The position numbers were made by a program, and so were the translations under genes. 64,000 nucleotides of DNA from Nocardia sp. NBC_00403 (lineage in GTDB: Bacteria > Actinomycetota > Actinomycetes > Mycobacteriales > Mycobacteriaceae). Shown here in pieces: positions 29,543 through 39,991 of this stretch. The stretch is from positions 1,364,001 to 1,428,000 of the forward strand of contig NZ_CP107939.1 of NCBI RefSeq assembly GCF_036046055.1. Reading direction: 5' to 3'. Numbering within the stretch: the stretch's first letter is position 1; each line of letters begins with the position of its first letter. Under the pieces are notes generated by a model. The model did no database searches, had not been told where the DNA came from, and was given only the letters and a program-made list of their open reading frames with translations.

Positions 29543-31003
29543 ATGACTTCTGCGGCAACCCGACCGGCCGCCCAGGCGACCGATTCGATCAGTTGGTCCC
29601 TCCGTGTCTGGGGCATGCTGATCACTCTCTGCATTGTGTTGTTCCTCGATGGTCTCGACGTTTCGATGATCGGAGTCGCGCTGCCGTCCATCGGCGCCGA
29701 ACTCGATCTGTCCACCACCACCCTGCAGTGGCTGATCAGCGGCTACGTGCTCGGATACGGCGGCCTGCTGCTGCTGGGCGGACGCACCGCCGACCTGCTC
29801 GGGCGGCGCAAAGTCTTCCTGATCGCGCTCGCGGTCTTCGCGATCGCCTCACTGGCAGGCGGCCTGGTCACCTCGGGCCCGCTGCTGATTCTGACCCGCT
29901 TCGTCAAGGGCCTTGCCGCCGCCTTCACCGCGCCGACCGGCCTTTCCATCATCACCACGAACTTCGCCGAGGGCCCGGCGCGCAACAAGGCGCTGTCCAT
30001 CTACACCGTGTTCGGCGCGGGTGGCTACTCCTCCGGCCTGCTGTTCGGCGGGCTGATGACCGGTGTCGGCTGGCGCTGGACCTTCCTGCTTCCGGTGCCG
30101 ATCGCGCTCGCCGCGCTGGTCGCCGCCTACCTGCTGGTGCCCAAGGACGAGGCCGCCGAAGAGGGCGGTCACGACATCCTCGGCGCGCTGTTGTCCACCG
30201 CGGGCATGCTGCTGCTGGTCTACACCGTGGTCACCGCGCCGGAAGCGGGCTGGGGATCGGTGCGCACCATCGGTTCGTTCATCGCGGTCGTGGTGCTTTT
30301 CGCCGGTTTCGTCGTGGTGGAGAAGCGGGTCGCGTACCCGCTGGTCCGGCTCGGCATCCTGAAGAAGTCGTCGCTGGTGCGGGCCAGCCTCGCGATCATC
30401 GCGGTGGCGGGGTCCTACTTCAGCTGGCAGTTCATCGTGACGCTGTACATGCAGGACTCGCTCGGCTGGTCGCCGCTGAAGCTGGCGATGGCGCTGCTGC
30501 CGGTCGGCCTACTCGTGGTGGGGTCGGCGTTCTTCTCCGACAAGCTGGTCGACCGGTTCGGCACCGGGCCGATCATCGCGGTCACCATGGTGGTGATGGC
30601 CATCGGCTACCTGCTGTTCCTGCGGCTGGACACCGCACCGTCCTACTGGACGATGCTGCTGCCCGCGGTGCTGCTGATCGGTATCGGCTGGGTCGGCTTC
30701 CCCGCCATCAACATTCAGGCGACCAACGGTATCGAGGACGAGGAACAGGGTCTGGCGGCCGGCGTGCTGCAGACCTCCATGCAAGTCGGCGCGGCGATCG
30801 TCCTCGCCGTCACCACGGCGATCATCTCCTCCGGTGCGCACACCGACACCTCGCCGTCGGCAGTGCTCGACGCCTACCGCCCCGGACTGGAGTTCGCCGC
30901 AGGCGTCACCGTGGTCGGCGCCCTTGTCGCGCTGCTCGCCTTCCTGCCCAAGCGGCGCAAGCCGGCCACCGAGCCGGAGCCGGAGCTCGAACTCGTCGGC
31001 TGA
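29543..31003 (+). CDS. MFS multidrug transporter, EmrB/QacA (DHA2) type
   Basis: 486 residues with about 14 predicted TM helices; motif A GGRTADLLGRRK, motif C-like SGLLFGGLMTGVGWRW. Proton-coupled export of drugs or metabolites is the family role. ATG 29543 is preferred to the upstream ATG at 29504 because the family N-terminus begins there and a -10 box sits 7 nt before it. Likely controlled by the divergent MarR. Confidence 0.9.
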   Translation: MTSAATRPAAQATDSISWSLRVWGMLITLCIVLFLDGLDVSMIGVALPSIGAELDLSTTTLQWLISGYVLGYGGLLLLGGRTADLLGRRKVFLIALAVFAIASLAGGLVTSGPLLILTRFVKGLAAAFTAPTGLSIITTNFAEGPARNKALSIYTVFGAGGYSSGLLFGGLMTGVGWRWTFLLPVPIALAALVAAYLLVPKDEAAEEGGHDILGALLSTAGMLLLVYTVVTAPEAGWGSVRTIGSFIAVVVLFAGFVVVEKRVAYPLVRLGILKKSSLVRASLAIIAVAGSYFSWQFIVTLYMQDSLGWSPLKLAMALLPVGLLVVGSAFFSDKLVDRFGTGPIIAVTMVVMAIGYLLFLRLDTAPSYWTMLLPAVLLIGIGWVGFPAINIQATNGIEDEEQGLAAGVLQTSMQVGAAIVLAVTTAIISSGAHTDTSPSAVLDAYRPGLEFAAGVTVVGALVALLAFLPKRRKPATEPEPELELVG

Positions 31004-31023
31004 CCCAGCTGCGGCCGAATAGC

Positions 31024-31061
31024 GCCGAACGCCACCACCCGCTGCGGTGGTGGCGTTCGGC
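31024..31061. terminator. Bidirectional terminator between MFS gene and rmlC
   Basis: Perfect 16-bp stem (31024-31039 and 31046-31061), 6-nt loop, between convergent genes. Confidence 0.8.
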
Positions 31062-31074
31062 TGTTGCCGTCGGA

Positions 31075-31629
31075 TTACGAAAAAGGCGGTGCCACCGTGT
31101 CTTTAGGGGAGCGGACGTAGCTCAGTGGCTTGCCGTCGCGGCCGACCGTAGGCCAGTCGATGCCGAGCTGCGGATCGAAAGCATCGATATCCCTGTCGAA
31201 TTCGGGGCTGTACTCCAGCGAGCAGAGATAGGTGACAGTGGAGTGATCCTCCAGTGACAGGATCGCGTGGCCGAGGCCCTCGGAAAGGAACATCGAGCGC
31301 CGGTCGACGTCGTCGAGGACCACGCTGTCCCAATGTCCGTAGGTGGGGGAGCCCGGGCGCAGGTCGACGACCACGTCGAGGAACGCACCGCGCACGCAGG
31401 TCACGTATTTTGCCTGACCCGGTGGGTCTTCGGTGTAGTGGATACCGCGCAGCACGCCGGCGGCGGAGACCGAGCAATTGACCTGTCGCAGGTCGAACGC
31501 CCGCCCGGTCAACTTCTCGAATTCGGAGGCCTTGAACGATTCGAGGAACATGCCACGGTCGTCACCGAACTGGCGCGGGGTGATCACCCAGGCGCCGGGC
31601 ACGGCGAGTTCACGGAACTCCATGCTCAC
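31075..31629 (-). CDS. rmlC: dTDP-4-dehydrorhamnose 3,5-epimerase RmlC
   Basis: Third step of dTDP-L-rhamnose synthesis; rhamnose is in the arabinogalactan linker. 184-residue cupin with catalytic pattern [30 protein letters not shown] and [24 protein letters not shown] 31629 overlaps the rmlA stop as GTGA; ATG 31623 is the alternative. Co-transcribed after rmlA. Confidence 0.93.
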   Translation of the reverse strand: MSMEFRELAVPGAWVITPRQFGDDRGMFLESFKASEFEKLTGRAFDLRQVNCSVSAAGVLRGIHYTEDPPGQAKYVTCVRGAFLDVVVDLRPGSPTYGHWDSVVLDDVDRRSMFLSEGLGHAILSLEDHSTVTYLCSLEYSPEFDRDIDAFDPQLGIDWPTVGRDGKPLSYVRSPKDTVAPPFS

Positions 31630-32498
31630 CAGTCCCGTCCGCGCTCGAGCAGGTCGAGCAGATAGCTGCCGTAGCCCGAACGGACCAACGGCTCCGCCGC
31701 CGTGCGCAGCTGGTCATCGTCGATGAAGCCCATCCGCCACGCGACCTCTTCCGGCACACCGATTTTCAGGCCCTGCCGCTGTTCGATGGTGCGGACGTAG
31801 TTGGCGGCGTCCAGCAGTGAGTCGAAGGTGCCGGTGTCCAACCATGCGGTGCCGCGGGCCAATACGTCGACCTGGAGCCGATCCTGTTCCAGGTAGGCCC
31901 GGTTGATGTCGGTGATCTCGTATTCACCGCGCGCAGAAGGGCGCAGCCCACGCGCGATCTCGACCACGTCGTTGTCATAGAAGTACAGCCCGGGGATGGC
32001 GTAGTTGGACCGCGGCGTCTTCGGCTTCTCCTCGATCGATACCGCGCGACCTTCGGTGAATTCGACGACGCCGTAGGCGGTCGGGTCCGACACCCAGTAG
32101 GCGAACACCGCGCCGCCGTCGACCTCCGCGAAACGGTTCAGGCTGGTGCCGAGGCCGGGACCGTGGAAGATGTTGTCGCCGAGCACCAGTGCCGCGCTGT
32201 CGGCGCCGATGTGGCTCGCGCCGAGCACGAAGGCCTTGGCGAGGCCGTCGGGCTCCTGCTGGACGACGTAGTCGATGGCGATGCCGAATTGGCTGCCGTC
32301 GCCGAGCAGCCTGCCGAAGGCCTCGGCGTCCTCCGGGGTGGTGATCACCAGGATGTCGGTGATGCCCGCGAGCATCAGCGTGGACAGTGGGTAGTAGATC
32401 ATCGGTTTGTCGTAGACCGGGACCAGCTGCTTGCTCACCCCGCGCGTGATGGGGTGCAGCCGGGAACCGGTGCCGCCCGCCAAGATGATTCCGCGCAT
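31626..32498 (-). CDS. rmlA: Glucose-1-phosphate thymidylyltransferase RmlA
   Basis: First step of dTDP-L-rhamnose synthesis. 290 residues with nucleotide-binding [18 protein letters not shown] at the N-terminus, [41 protein letters not shown] and [16 protein letters not shown] 32498 is where the family begins; no Shine-Dalgarno (CAGACT lies 7 nt before it, a possible weak leaderless -10). Operon with rmlC. Confidence 0.95.
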   Translation of the reverse strand: MRGIILAGGTGSRLHPITRGVSKQLVPVYDKPMIYYPLSTLMLAGITDILVITTPEDAEAFGRLLGDGSQFGIAIDYVVQQEPDGLAKAFVLGASHIGADSAALVLGDNIFHGPGLGTSLNRFAEVDGGAVFAYWVSDPTAYGVVEFTEGRAVSIEEKPKTPRSNYAIPGLYFYDNDVVEIARGLRPSARGEYEITDINRAYLEQDRLQVDVLARGTAWLDTGTFDSLLDAANYVRTIEQRQGLKIGVPEEVAWRMGFIDDDQLRTAAEPLVRSGYGSYLLDLLERGRDW

Positions 32499-32723
32499 GG
32501 GAAGGAGTCTGCCAGTTTCGCCTGGCCCGGAGTCGGGGAGGTTCCGACTCGCCCACAAATTGATCACAAACGTTTGGTGCCCGGGCGCGCCGGGCGATTG
32601 TTGTTGCGTAGGTCACGTTAACGTGATTTTCTGAAATATCAATGTGTGAGATGTCAGCGTCGACAACTCGCCCGCGACAACCTCCGGTCGGGCTCGGCGT
32701 GCCAGTTGTGAGGTAGGTGCGCG

Positions 32724-33716
32724 ATGTCAGCGAGCAGAATCGGCGAGCCCGGTGTTGTGATGAATCCGGATGGCCAGAGCGCGCACTCCCGAATGTTGTT
32801 GGCGACGTGCCTCGGGGTGGTGCGGCCGGTGTTGCGAGTCGCGCCCATCACCCGCGCGACCATTCCCATCGGCGCGGCCGCGATCGACACCCTCGCGCGG
32901 TTGCGCCCGGAGCCACGCGGCGTGGACCGGGAGCAGGTGGAGCTGAACGGTTTCCGGCTCGAGGTCATCCGTCCGTCCGGCGGCTCCCGCGCGCTGCGTC
33001 ACGGCGCGGTGCTGTACATGCACGGCGGCGGATTCGCGGTGTGTGGACTGCGCACGCACCGTCCCGTCGCGGCCAGTCTGGCCAGGCGCACCGGACTGCC
33101 GGTGGTGAATGTCGACTACCGCCAGCTGCCCGCACAGAGCATCACCCAATCGATCGACGACTGCATGAGCGCCTACCGCTGGCTGCTGCAACACGGGGCG
33201 GACCCGGCGCGGATCGTCTTCGCGGGCGATTCGGCGGGCGGCTACCTGACCTTCGCCACGGCGCTGCGCGCGATCGAGCTCGGGCTGCCGAGCCCGGCCG
33301 GCCTGATCGGACTGAGCCCACTGCTCGATCTGGACTACGCGGCCAAGCGTGACTACATCAATACGGCGCGCGATCCGTATATCCCGCTGTCCGCGCTCGC
33401 CGCTGTGGTGCGGATCGGGGCTGAGGTCGACCGCAGGCTCGATCCGATGCTCTCGCCGGTCAACGGTGCGTTGGCCGGCCTGCCACCGGTGCTGTTGATC
33501 GCGGCCGAGGACGAAATACTGCGCTACGACTGCGAACTGATGGCGCAGCGGCTCACCGCGGCGGGCGTGCCGAACTCGCTCGAGCTGTGGCGTGGCCAAG
33601 TGCACGCGTTCATGAGCATCTTCCCCAACCTCCCCGAGGGCCGGGCGGCGTTGGCCAGGGTCTCCCGATTTGTGCGCGCTCGCCTCGAGCGGCCGGAGCA
33701 GGCTCGGACGGCCTGA
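32724..33716 (+). CDS. Alpha/beta hydrolase, hormone-sensitive-lipase family
   Basis: 330 residues with oxyanion motif MHGGGFAVCG, nucleophile GDSAGGYL, acidic residue in AAEDEILRYD and His in GQVHAF, the HSL/acetyl-hydrolase set. No signal peptide. Substrate unknown (short or medium ester, lipid). Stands alone downstream of the divergent rmlAC operon. Confidence 0.88.
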   Translation: MSASRIGEPGVVMNPDGQSAHSRMLLATCLGVVRPVLRVAPITRATIPIGAAAIDTLARLRPEPRGVDREQVELNGFRLEVIRPSGGSRALRHGAVLYMHGGGFAVCGLRTHRPVAASLARRTGLPVVNVDYRQLPAQSITQSIDDCMSAYRWLLQHGADPARIVFAGDSAGGYLTFATALRAIELGLPSPAGLIGLSPLLDLDYAAKRDYINTARDPYIPLSALAAVVRIGAEVDRRLDPMLSPVNGALAGLPPVLLIAAEDEILRYDCELMAQRLTAAGVPNSLELWRGQVHAFMSIFPNLPEGRAALARVSRFVRARLERPEQARTA

Positions 33717-33738
33717 TCACGGTCGGCCGGACGAGTCG

Positions 33739-33769
33739 AACCCCGCCTCGGAATTTCCGGGGCGGGGTT
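33739..33769 (+). terminator. Hairpin after the hydrolase gene
   Basis: 13-bp arms (33739-33751 and 33757-33769, one G.U), 5-nt loop, 22 bp after the stop codon. Between this and 33956 I see nothing else. Confidence 0.65.
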
Positions 33770-33955
33770 CACATTGCCAGGTGGCGCCTGTCGCAACACC
33801 TTCCGCATCGACAATTGCTTGTTCATCCATTCCGAATTGATTCGGCGTCGACGGCACCTGGATCGCAAACTGTCAGCTGCTGTCCCTGAGCAATTCATCA
33901 TTCGTTCACCTGATCGGCCTTCGGGTCGTTCAGTGCCGCGGACCCGTATGGCAAA

Positions 33956-34000
33956 TGCAGGCAACCCCGCCACGGCGAGTGCCGGGCGGGGTTGCCTGCA
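33956..34000 (-). terminator. Terminator of glycine-zipper gene 1
   Basis: Perfect 16-bp stem (33956-33971 and 33985-34000), 13-nt loop, 21 bp downstream of the stop codon at 34022 on the minus strand. Confidence 0.75.
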
Positions 34001-34021
34001 TCAGGTTGTGCGAAGCCGGTT

Positions 34022-34732
34022 CTACTTGGCCGGGACGAACGGCTGGTTGATCGTGGTGAAGTACTGGATCACCGCACCGATCGCCACGGGGGCGGTGATG
34101 AAGATCTGGCCCAGCACGGTGCCGACCGCACCGACCAGGGCGATACCCGCGATGCAGCCGACAGCGGCGGCGGGCAGGAACGGACCGAACAGGCCGACGA
34201 TGGTGCCACCGACAACCGCGCCGCTCAGCACGCCGCCGAGCACGCAGCCGATGGCCGCGCCACCGAGGCCGCCGACCAGGGTGCCGATGGTGGCGCCCAT
34301 GGCGATGGTGTCCTTCAAGCGGTTGAAGGCGGCCACCTCACGGTCGTATTCGGACTTCCAGGGGGCCTTGTCCTCGAAGGGCAGCGCGACCGGCTTGTAG
34401 GTGGCGTGCTCCATGTCCATCTGCGGGGTGAGAGTCGCGGTGCGGCCGGAGATTTCGGCGGCGATCGGGAACTCGAACTCATCGACGCGGAACTTCAGCG
34501 GGGTTCCTGCGACCACGGTGCCGTTGGCGGCCTTGATCTTCAGTGCATCATCTTCGACAACGATCGATCCGGCATCGGTCGTCACGATCGACTGTGTTTC
34601 GGTGGCCTTGGCGGTGAAGTTGATCGGAGCGTCGGCAGCCGGGGCCGCCGGATCCGCGTTGACGGTACCTGCGGTGACGCCCATGGCGGCAATCAGCAGG
34701 GCCGACGTAGCGGCGAATTTCCTCATCAGCAT
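34022..34732 (-). CDS. Secreted glycine-zipper protein, copy 1
   Basis: 236 residues. Signal peptide MLMRKFAATSALLIAAMGV with likely cleavage after VNA; beta-rich middle (residues 35-110); short amphipathic charged helix (PWKSEYDREVAAFNRLKD); then a glycine-zipper hydrophobic region of about 85 residues with GxxxG repeats and two Cys (IGCVLGG, VGCIAG), ending FTTINQPF. Function unknown; membrane insertion or oligomeric pore-like packing is a guess from the zipper. Very close paralogue at 36105. ATG 34732 aligns with the paralogue start; ATG 34726 possible. Confidence 0.8.
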   Translation of the reverse strand: MLMRKFAATSALLIAAMGVTAGTVNADPAAPAADAPINFTAKATETQSIVTTDAGSIVVEDDALKIKAANGTVVAGTPLKFRVDEFEFPIAAEISGRTATLTPQMDMEHATYKPVALPFEDKAPWKSEYDREVAAFNRLKDTIAMGATIGTLVGGLGGAAIGCVLGGVLSGAVVGGTIVGLFGPFLPAAAVGCIAGIALVGAVGTVLGQIFITAPVAIGAVIQYFTTINQPFVPAK

Positions 34733-34801
34733 TTGTTTTAGACCTCAGTGTGAAGCGTTCGGAGGGGACTAGACGATCGAAATCTAGATCAGCTAACGAG
34801 T

Positions 34802-34841
34802 GGTGAACCGGTTGTGACCTTTTATTCAAATTTTGTTCACC
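34802..34841 (-). promoter_or_regulatory. 40-bp dyad upstream of glycine-zipper gene 1
   Basis: GGTGAAC-N26-GTTCACC. The same arms, spacing and parts of the spacer (AATAAA, TCAC) recur upstream of copy 2 at 36875-36914, so the element was duplicated with the gene or kept by selection. Confidence 0.55.
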
Positions 34842-35017
34842 ATTGAGACCCGAGGCTTGGTGGGGTCTTGGAAATAAGTGCGTCGACTAGGGATTTCTGC
34901 GGAGAATCAAACGGGTCGCCTCACTCTTTCGCCAGATAGTGAGACTGAAGTCACACTGCGCAAAGGCCTCCCAGCGCTGCGAAGGGCCTCGGCGGCCGGC
35001 GGGCCCACCGGTGGACG

Positions 35018-36043
<1,026 letters not shown>

Positions 36044-36052
36044 CCTGACACG

Positions 36053-36088
36053 CGAAACCCGCTCGGCGTATTCGCCGGGCGGGTTTCG
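36053..36088. terminator. Bidirectional terminator between rmlB and glycine-zipper gene 2
   Basis: 16-bp stem (36053-36068 and 36073-36088, one G.U), 4-nt loop, between convergent genes. Confidence 0.75.
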
Positions 36089-36104
36089 TGTGTTCGAAGG
36101 CGCG

Positions 36105-36809
36105 TTACTTGGCGGGCGCGTTGAACGGCTGGTTGATGGTGGTGAAGTACTGGATCGCCGCACCGACGGCGACCGGGGCGGTGATGAAGATCTGGCCTGC
36201 GACAGCGCCGACGGCGCCGACCAGGGCGACACCCGCGATGCAGCCGACGGCGGCGGCGGGCAGGAACGGACCGAACAGGCCGACGATGGTGCCACCGACA
36301 ACCGCGCCGCTCAGCACGCCGCCGAGCACGCAACCGACAGCCGCGCCACCGAGGCCGCCGACCAGGGTGCCGATGGTGGCGCCCATGGCGATGGTGTCCT
36401 TCATGCGATTGAAGGCGGCCTGCTCACGGTCGTATTCGCTCTTCCAGGGAGCCTTGTCCTCGAAGGGCAGCGCGACCGGCTTGTACGCGGCGTGTGCCAT
36501 GTCCATCTGCGGGGTGAGAGTCGCGGTGCGGCCCGAAATCGCGGCGGCGATCGGGAACTCGAAGTCGTCCACCCGGAACGACAGCGGCGTTCCCGCCAGC
36601 ACCGTTCCGTTGGTCGCCTTGATCTTGAAGACGCCGTCTTCGATGGTCATGGCGCCGGCATCGGTCGTGACGATGGTCGAGGTGTCGGTGGCGTTCGCGG
36701 TGAAGTTGACCGGTGCCTCGTCGGCGGGTGCGGCGTTGACAGTGCCGGCGGTCACGCCGATCGCGGCGATCAGCAGTGCCGACGTGGCGGCAAATTTCCT
36801 CATCAGCAT
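36105..36809 (-). CDS. Secreted glycine-zipper protein, copy 2
   Basis: 234 residues, same layout as the protein at 34022: near-identical signal peptide, beta-rich middle, charged helix and an almost identical glycine-zipper region with both Cys. Differences cluster in the mature N-terminal 80 residues. ATG 36809 is preceded by GAGGATTCAA. The two copies flank rmlB, giving a gene-rmlB-gene arrangement that points to local duplication. Function unknown. Confidence 0.8.
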   Translation of the reverse strand: MLMRKFAATSALLIAAIGVTAGTVNAAPADEAPVNFTANATDTSTIVTTDAGAMTIEDGVFKIKATNGTVLAGTPLSFRVDDFEFPIAAAISGRTATLTPQMDMAHAAYKPVALPFEDKAPWKSEYDREQAAFNRMKDTIAMGATIGTLVGGLGGAAVGCVLGGVLSGAVVGGTIVGLFGPFLPAAAVGCIAGVALVGAVGAVAGQIFITAPVAVGAAIQYFTTINQPFNAPAK

Positions 36810-36874
36810 TTGAATCCTCGATGCACATTGTTCGGAGTGGACTCCGTAATAAGAATCGAGGTCAGCTAATTCGT

Positions 36875-36914
36875 GGTGAATCAAACGTGATTGTTTATTA
36901 AGGCCCCGTTCACC
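36875..36914 (-). promoter_or_regulatory. 40-bp dyad upstream of glycine-zipper gene 2
   Basis: GGTGAAC-N26-ATTCACC read on the minus strand; counterpart of 34802-34841 with identical spacing. Confidence 0.55.
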
Positions 36915-37054
36915 TGTCGGACCGAGTGGCCTCTTTGGTGTCTGAAAAGTGCTACCTGTCAGCGGTTTTCATGTTCGGTGCCAGAGTCGACCACGGAGGG
37001 TTCGCGGGCCATCTCGAGACGGACATCACAACTTATCTCACGTAGTGATGTGTC

Positions 37055-37098
37055 AATTGTGATCTGAGTGAGTGTTCGGCAAATTCAAGATCACAATT
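37055..37098. terminator. Inverted repeat downstream of the DUF2142 gene
   Basis: Perfect 11-bp arms (37055-37065 and 37088-37098) with a 22-nt spacer, 30 bp past the stop codon. Terminator or protein-binding site. Confidence 0.4.
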
Positions 37099-37127
37099 CG
37101 CGACCGATGGTCCGGCGACTATCAAGA

Positions 37128-38804
37128 TCAGCCCCAGACAATGGAGTAGTACTTCCACAGCGCGGCGATGAGTGCGAACGCAGTGGCCGCGATGACGGTG
37201 ATCGCCGGGCCCCGCGTCGGCGTCTTGCCCTCGGAGTCGGTGAGGCGCAACGGCATCCACCGCAGCAGCACGGTGAGCCCGATGATCGCCAGCGGGACGA
37301 AGTAGCGGCCCTGCACGCCGTCGATGATGTAGTAGCCGACCGGCGTGAAGGACATGTAGAGCGTCACGTAGATCATCGCGACGCTCGCAGCCAGGGTGAG
37401 CGCGACGATCAGGGCGCGCCGGAACGTCGCGGTGGCCGGGTTCATCCGCTCCGCGATGCCGACGCTCACCGCGAAGGCGAGCAGGCAGGCCAGCATCGAC
37501 ACGGCGGGCACGTCGATGTAGGCGAAGCCGAGTTCACCGAAGAACTGGCTGAACCACCGCTGGTCCCGCAGCGCGATGCTCTCGCCGAAGGTATTCACGA
37601 AATGCAGGGGATCGGCGAGGATGCCGTGCAACTGCTCGCCGGGCTTGACCGAATTCCACTGGTGCGGTGGGCGCATCAGGCCCATGCCGTCCCCGGTCGG
37701 CGCGGCGACTTTCATCCAGGCCGCGAAGACAAGACCACCGGCGGCGGCGAATCCCCAAGGGATCCAGCGCTGCCAACCGGACTCGGCCCACGATGCGCCG
37801 GGCGCGACGCGGGAGAATCCGAACCGATGCACCGGCACCACCACGATGAGCATCGCGAGCAGCACATATGTCGGCTTGCTGATCGGCAGCAGGATGGTCG
37901 CGGTCAGCAGCGCCGCCGTTTCCACCCGCCCGAGCCGGTCGCCGAGGAACAGCGCTTTGACCAGCAGCGCGGACACCATGATGGCCAGCGCGTTGGTCAA
38001 TGTGTCGGCGGTGACCGTGCCCGACTGGAACACCGCGATCGGCAGCGCGGCGACGGTGAACGCCAGCCATTGCACCCGATGCCTGCGCAGCGCCCACAGG
38101 CCGAATCCGACAACGGTCAGGTAGACGAAAAGTCCGGCGAGCCGGGTGAGCAGCACCATGCCGCCGACGTCGAGGCCGAACAGCTCGGAAAGTCGAATGC
38201 CGACGGCGGCCGGGATATACGGCACCGGCGAGTAGGCGGCGGTATTGGTGAACCAGACCGGTTCGGTGGCCGAGGAGACTTCCGCGCCGCCGAGCCGGTC
38301 GTAGTCGCCGGGATCGGCGACCATCGGGTCCGGCTCTTCCGGGTTGGTTGTGTAGTCGTGCATCGCATAGCCCATCACGGCGGTGATGCTGGTCGGCACG
38401 TTACCGCCGTAGGCGACGCCGCGATCGTCCTTGATCCGCTCGGGCAGGAAGCCGCCGTGGGCGACCTGATAGGCCCTGCCGAACTGGGTGATCTCGTCAT
38501 GGCCCCAGAAGGGTGGGGTCACCACGGCGAACAATGCGCCGAAGACGGTGGCCAGGAGGGTGAAGGCGACGGTCGCCGCGCCGAAGCGGGCGACAATGCG
38601 CTGCGCTGTTCGGCGGACCGCGTTACCCGTTATGCCCGCCGATTCGGCAGCGTCGGGCGACTTCGGTTGTGCGGCACCGTCGTCCGAGCTCGAGGACTGG
38701 TCGAGGATGGGTGCCCGACCCGGCGCGCTATCGGCTGGAGTCGCGTTATCCGCAGGTGTCGACTCTTGGTCGTCGGTCGTGGTTCGGTCGGCCGAAGTGG
38801 TCAA
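37128..38804 (-). CDS. DUF2142 polytopic membrane protein, GT-C-like
   Basis: 558 residues: polar Ser/Asp/Ala-rich N-terminus of about 65, then about 10-11 TM helices. First extracytoplasmic loop TPPFWGHDEITQFGRAYQVAHGG carries the acidic DE pair characteristic of DUF2142, placed like GT-C catalytic acids. TTG 38804 overlaps the stop of the GT2 gene as TTGA, so the two are translationally coupled. Inferred role: transfer of the lipid-linked sugar made by the GT2 onto an envelope glycan. Confidence 0.8.
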   Translation of the reverse strand: MTTSADRTTTDDQESTPADNATPADSAPGRAPILDQSSSSDDGAAQPKSPDAAESAGITGNAVRRTAQRIVARFGAATVAFTLLATVFGALFAVVTPPFWGHDEITQFGRAYQVAHGGFLPERIKDDRGVAYGGNVPTSITAVMGYAMHDYTTNPEEPDPMVADPGDYDRLGGAEVSSATEPVWFTNTAAYSPVPYIPAAVGIRLSELFGLDVGGMVLLTRLAGLFVYLTVVGFGLWALRRHRVQWLAFTVAALPIAVFQSGTVTADTLTNALAIMVSALLVKALFLGDRLGRVETAALLTATILLPISKPTYVLLAMLIVVVPVHRFGFSRVAPGASWAESGWQRWIPWGFAAAGGLVFAAWMKVAAPTGDGMGLMRPPHQWNSVKPGEQLHGILADPLHFVNTFGESIALRDQRWFSQFFGELGFAYIDVPAVSMLACLLAFAVSVGIAERMNPATATFRRALIVALTLAASVAMIYVTLYMSFTPVGYYIIDGVQGRYFVPLAIIGLTVLLRWMPLRLTDSEGKTPTRGPAITVIAATAFALIAALWKYYSIVWG

Positions 38805-39793
38805 CGGTCGGCTCCACCGTTCGCGTCACCACCATGTCCGTTCGGGTGCGGGTCATCGGCGCTGACGGCCGAGTAGCGCAGGTAGACCAGCCGGGACGCC
38901 TCGTGCCGTGAGCGGCGGATGCCGTCCAGGATCAGGCCCGCGGTCCAGGCCAGGCTGCCGAGCAGCAGCAGCGTGAAGCCGAGGAACAGTGTCGGGAAGC
39001 GCGGCACCTCGTGGGTGTTGTAGAACTCGACCACTATCGGGATGGTCAAGATGATCGAGACCAGGAAGCTCAGGGTGCCGAACAAGCCGTAGAACGCGAC
39101 TGGGCGTTCATGCCTGGCAAGGCCGATGATCAGCGCCAGAATCTTGAAGCCGTCGTGATAGGTGCGCAGCTTGCTTTCGCTGCCCGCGGGCCGATCGCGG
39201 AAGCCGACGGGGACGGCGGTCTGCGGCACCCGCAGATGCAGCGAATGCACCGTCAGCTCGGTCTCGATCTCGAATTCCCGCGACACCGCGGGGAAGCTCT
39301 TCACGAAGCGGCGCGAGAACACCCGGAAGCCGCTGAGCATGTCTTCGACGTTCTCGCCGAACACCTTTCCGACAACACCGTTGAGCACCTTGTTGCCGGT
39401 CTCGTGACCCGAGCGGTACGCCGAGGCACCCTCGACTTCCTGTTTGCGGACGCCGAGCACATGGTCGTAGGGGCCGTCGAGCAGTGTCTTGATCATCAGC
39501 GGTGCGGCCGACGCCTCATAGGTGTCGTCGCCATCGATCATCAGATACACATCGGCCTCGATGTCGGCGAAGGCCCGCCGCACCACATTGCCCTTGCCCT
39601 TGGTGTGCTCGGCGCGCACGATCGCCCCGGCCGCGCGGGCTCGCTCGGCGGTCGCGTCGGTACTCAGGTTGTCGTACACATAGACGACAATTCCCGGCAC
39701 GGCAGCCTGGAGGTCGGCGACGACCTTGGCGACCGAAGCCTCTTCGTTGTGGCACGGGACCACGGCGGCTATACGAAGCTCGGTGGAGTCCAC
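38801..39793 (-). CDS. GT2 glycosyltransferase with C-terminal TM helices (GtrB-like)
   Basis: 330 residues: GT-A domain (AAVVPCHNEEASVAKVVADL, MIDGDDTYE with the DxD, DMLSGFRVFSRRFVKSFP) and two C-terminal TM helices, as in polyprenyl-phosphate sugar synthases such as GtrB and PpgS. Likely charges polyprenyl phosphate with a sugar on the inner face. GTG 39793 is where homology begins; the frame is open further upstream. Coupled to the DUF2142 gene and divergent from a GtrA gene. Confidence 0.87.
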   Translation of the reverse strand: MDSTELRIAAVVPCHNEEASVAKVVADLQAAVPGIVVYVYDNLSTDATAERARAAGAIVRAEHTKGKGNVVRRAFADIEADVYLMIDGDDTYEASAAPLMIKTLLDGPYDHVLGVRKQEVEGASAYRSGHETGNKVLNGVVGKVFGENVEDMLSGFRVFSRRFVKSFPAVSREFEIETELTVHSLHLRVPQTAVPVGFRDRPAGSESKLRTYHDGFKILALIIGLARHERPVAFYGLFGTLSFLVSIILTIPIVVEFYNTHEVPRFPTLFLGFTLLLLGSLAWTAGLILDGIRRSRHEASRLVYLRYSAVSADDPHPNGHGGDANGGADR

Positions 39794-39979
39794 CCGGGTC
39801 AATCCTCGAGGTCGGCGGTGTGAATGGGAACACCGGGAGGGTACAGGGCAGTGTGGCGCAGCGCGTACCCGGTAAGGGTTGCGTGCGCTCGGTTCACCGA
39901 GCCTAATGCGTGCGGTCGGAGGCGTCCGGTTATGGCGCTGCGCCGGTCGCAGCGCAGGCGTGGTCGGCACCGGCTGGGG

Positions 39980-39985
39980 TACCGT
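39980..39985 (+). promoter_or_regulatory. -10 box of second gtrA-family gene
   Basis: TACCGT, 6 nt before GTG 39992; no Shine-Dalgarno. Confidence 0.5.
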
Positions 39986-39991
39986 CGCCCG

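Larger units (their letters stand above)
36810..37127 (-). other. 318-bp gap upstream of glycine-zipper gene 2
   Basis: Holds the promoter region and 40-bp dyad of copy 2, and an 11-bp-arm inverted repeat near 37055-37098. No gene seen. Confidence 0.7.

Noticed and set aside
37055..37098. CRP/FNR-type site from the TGTGA and TCACA halves
   Set aside because: The half-sites are 20 or more bases apart, far from the fixed 6-base spacing of such sites.
37068..38876. 602-codon open frame antisense to the DUF2142 gene
   Set aside because: Composition is that of a shadow frame; the sense protein has clear TM helices and motif.
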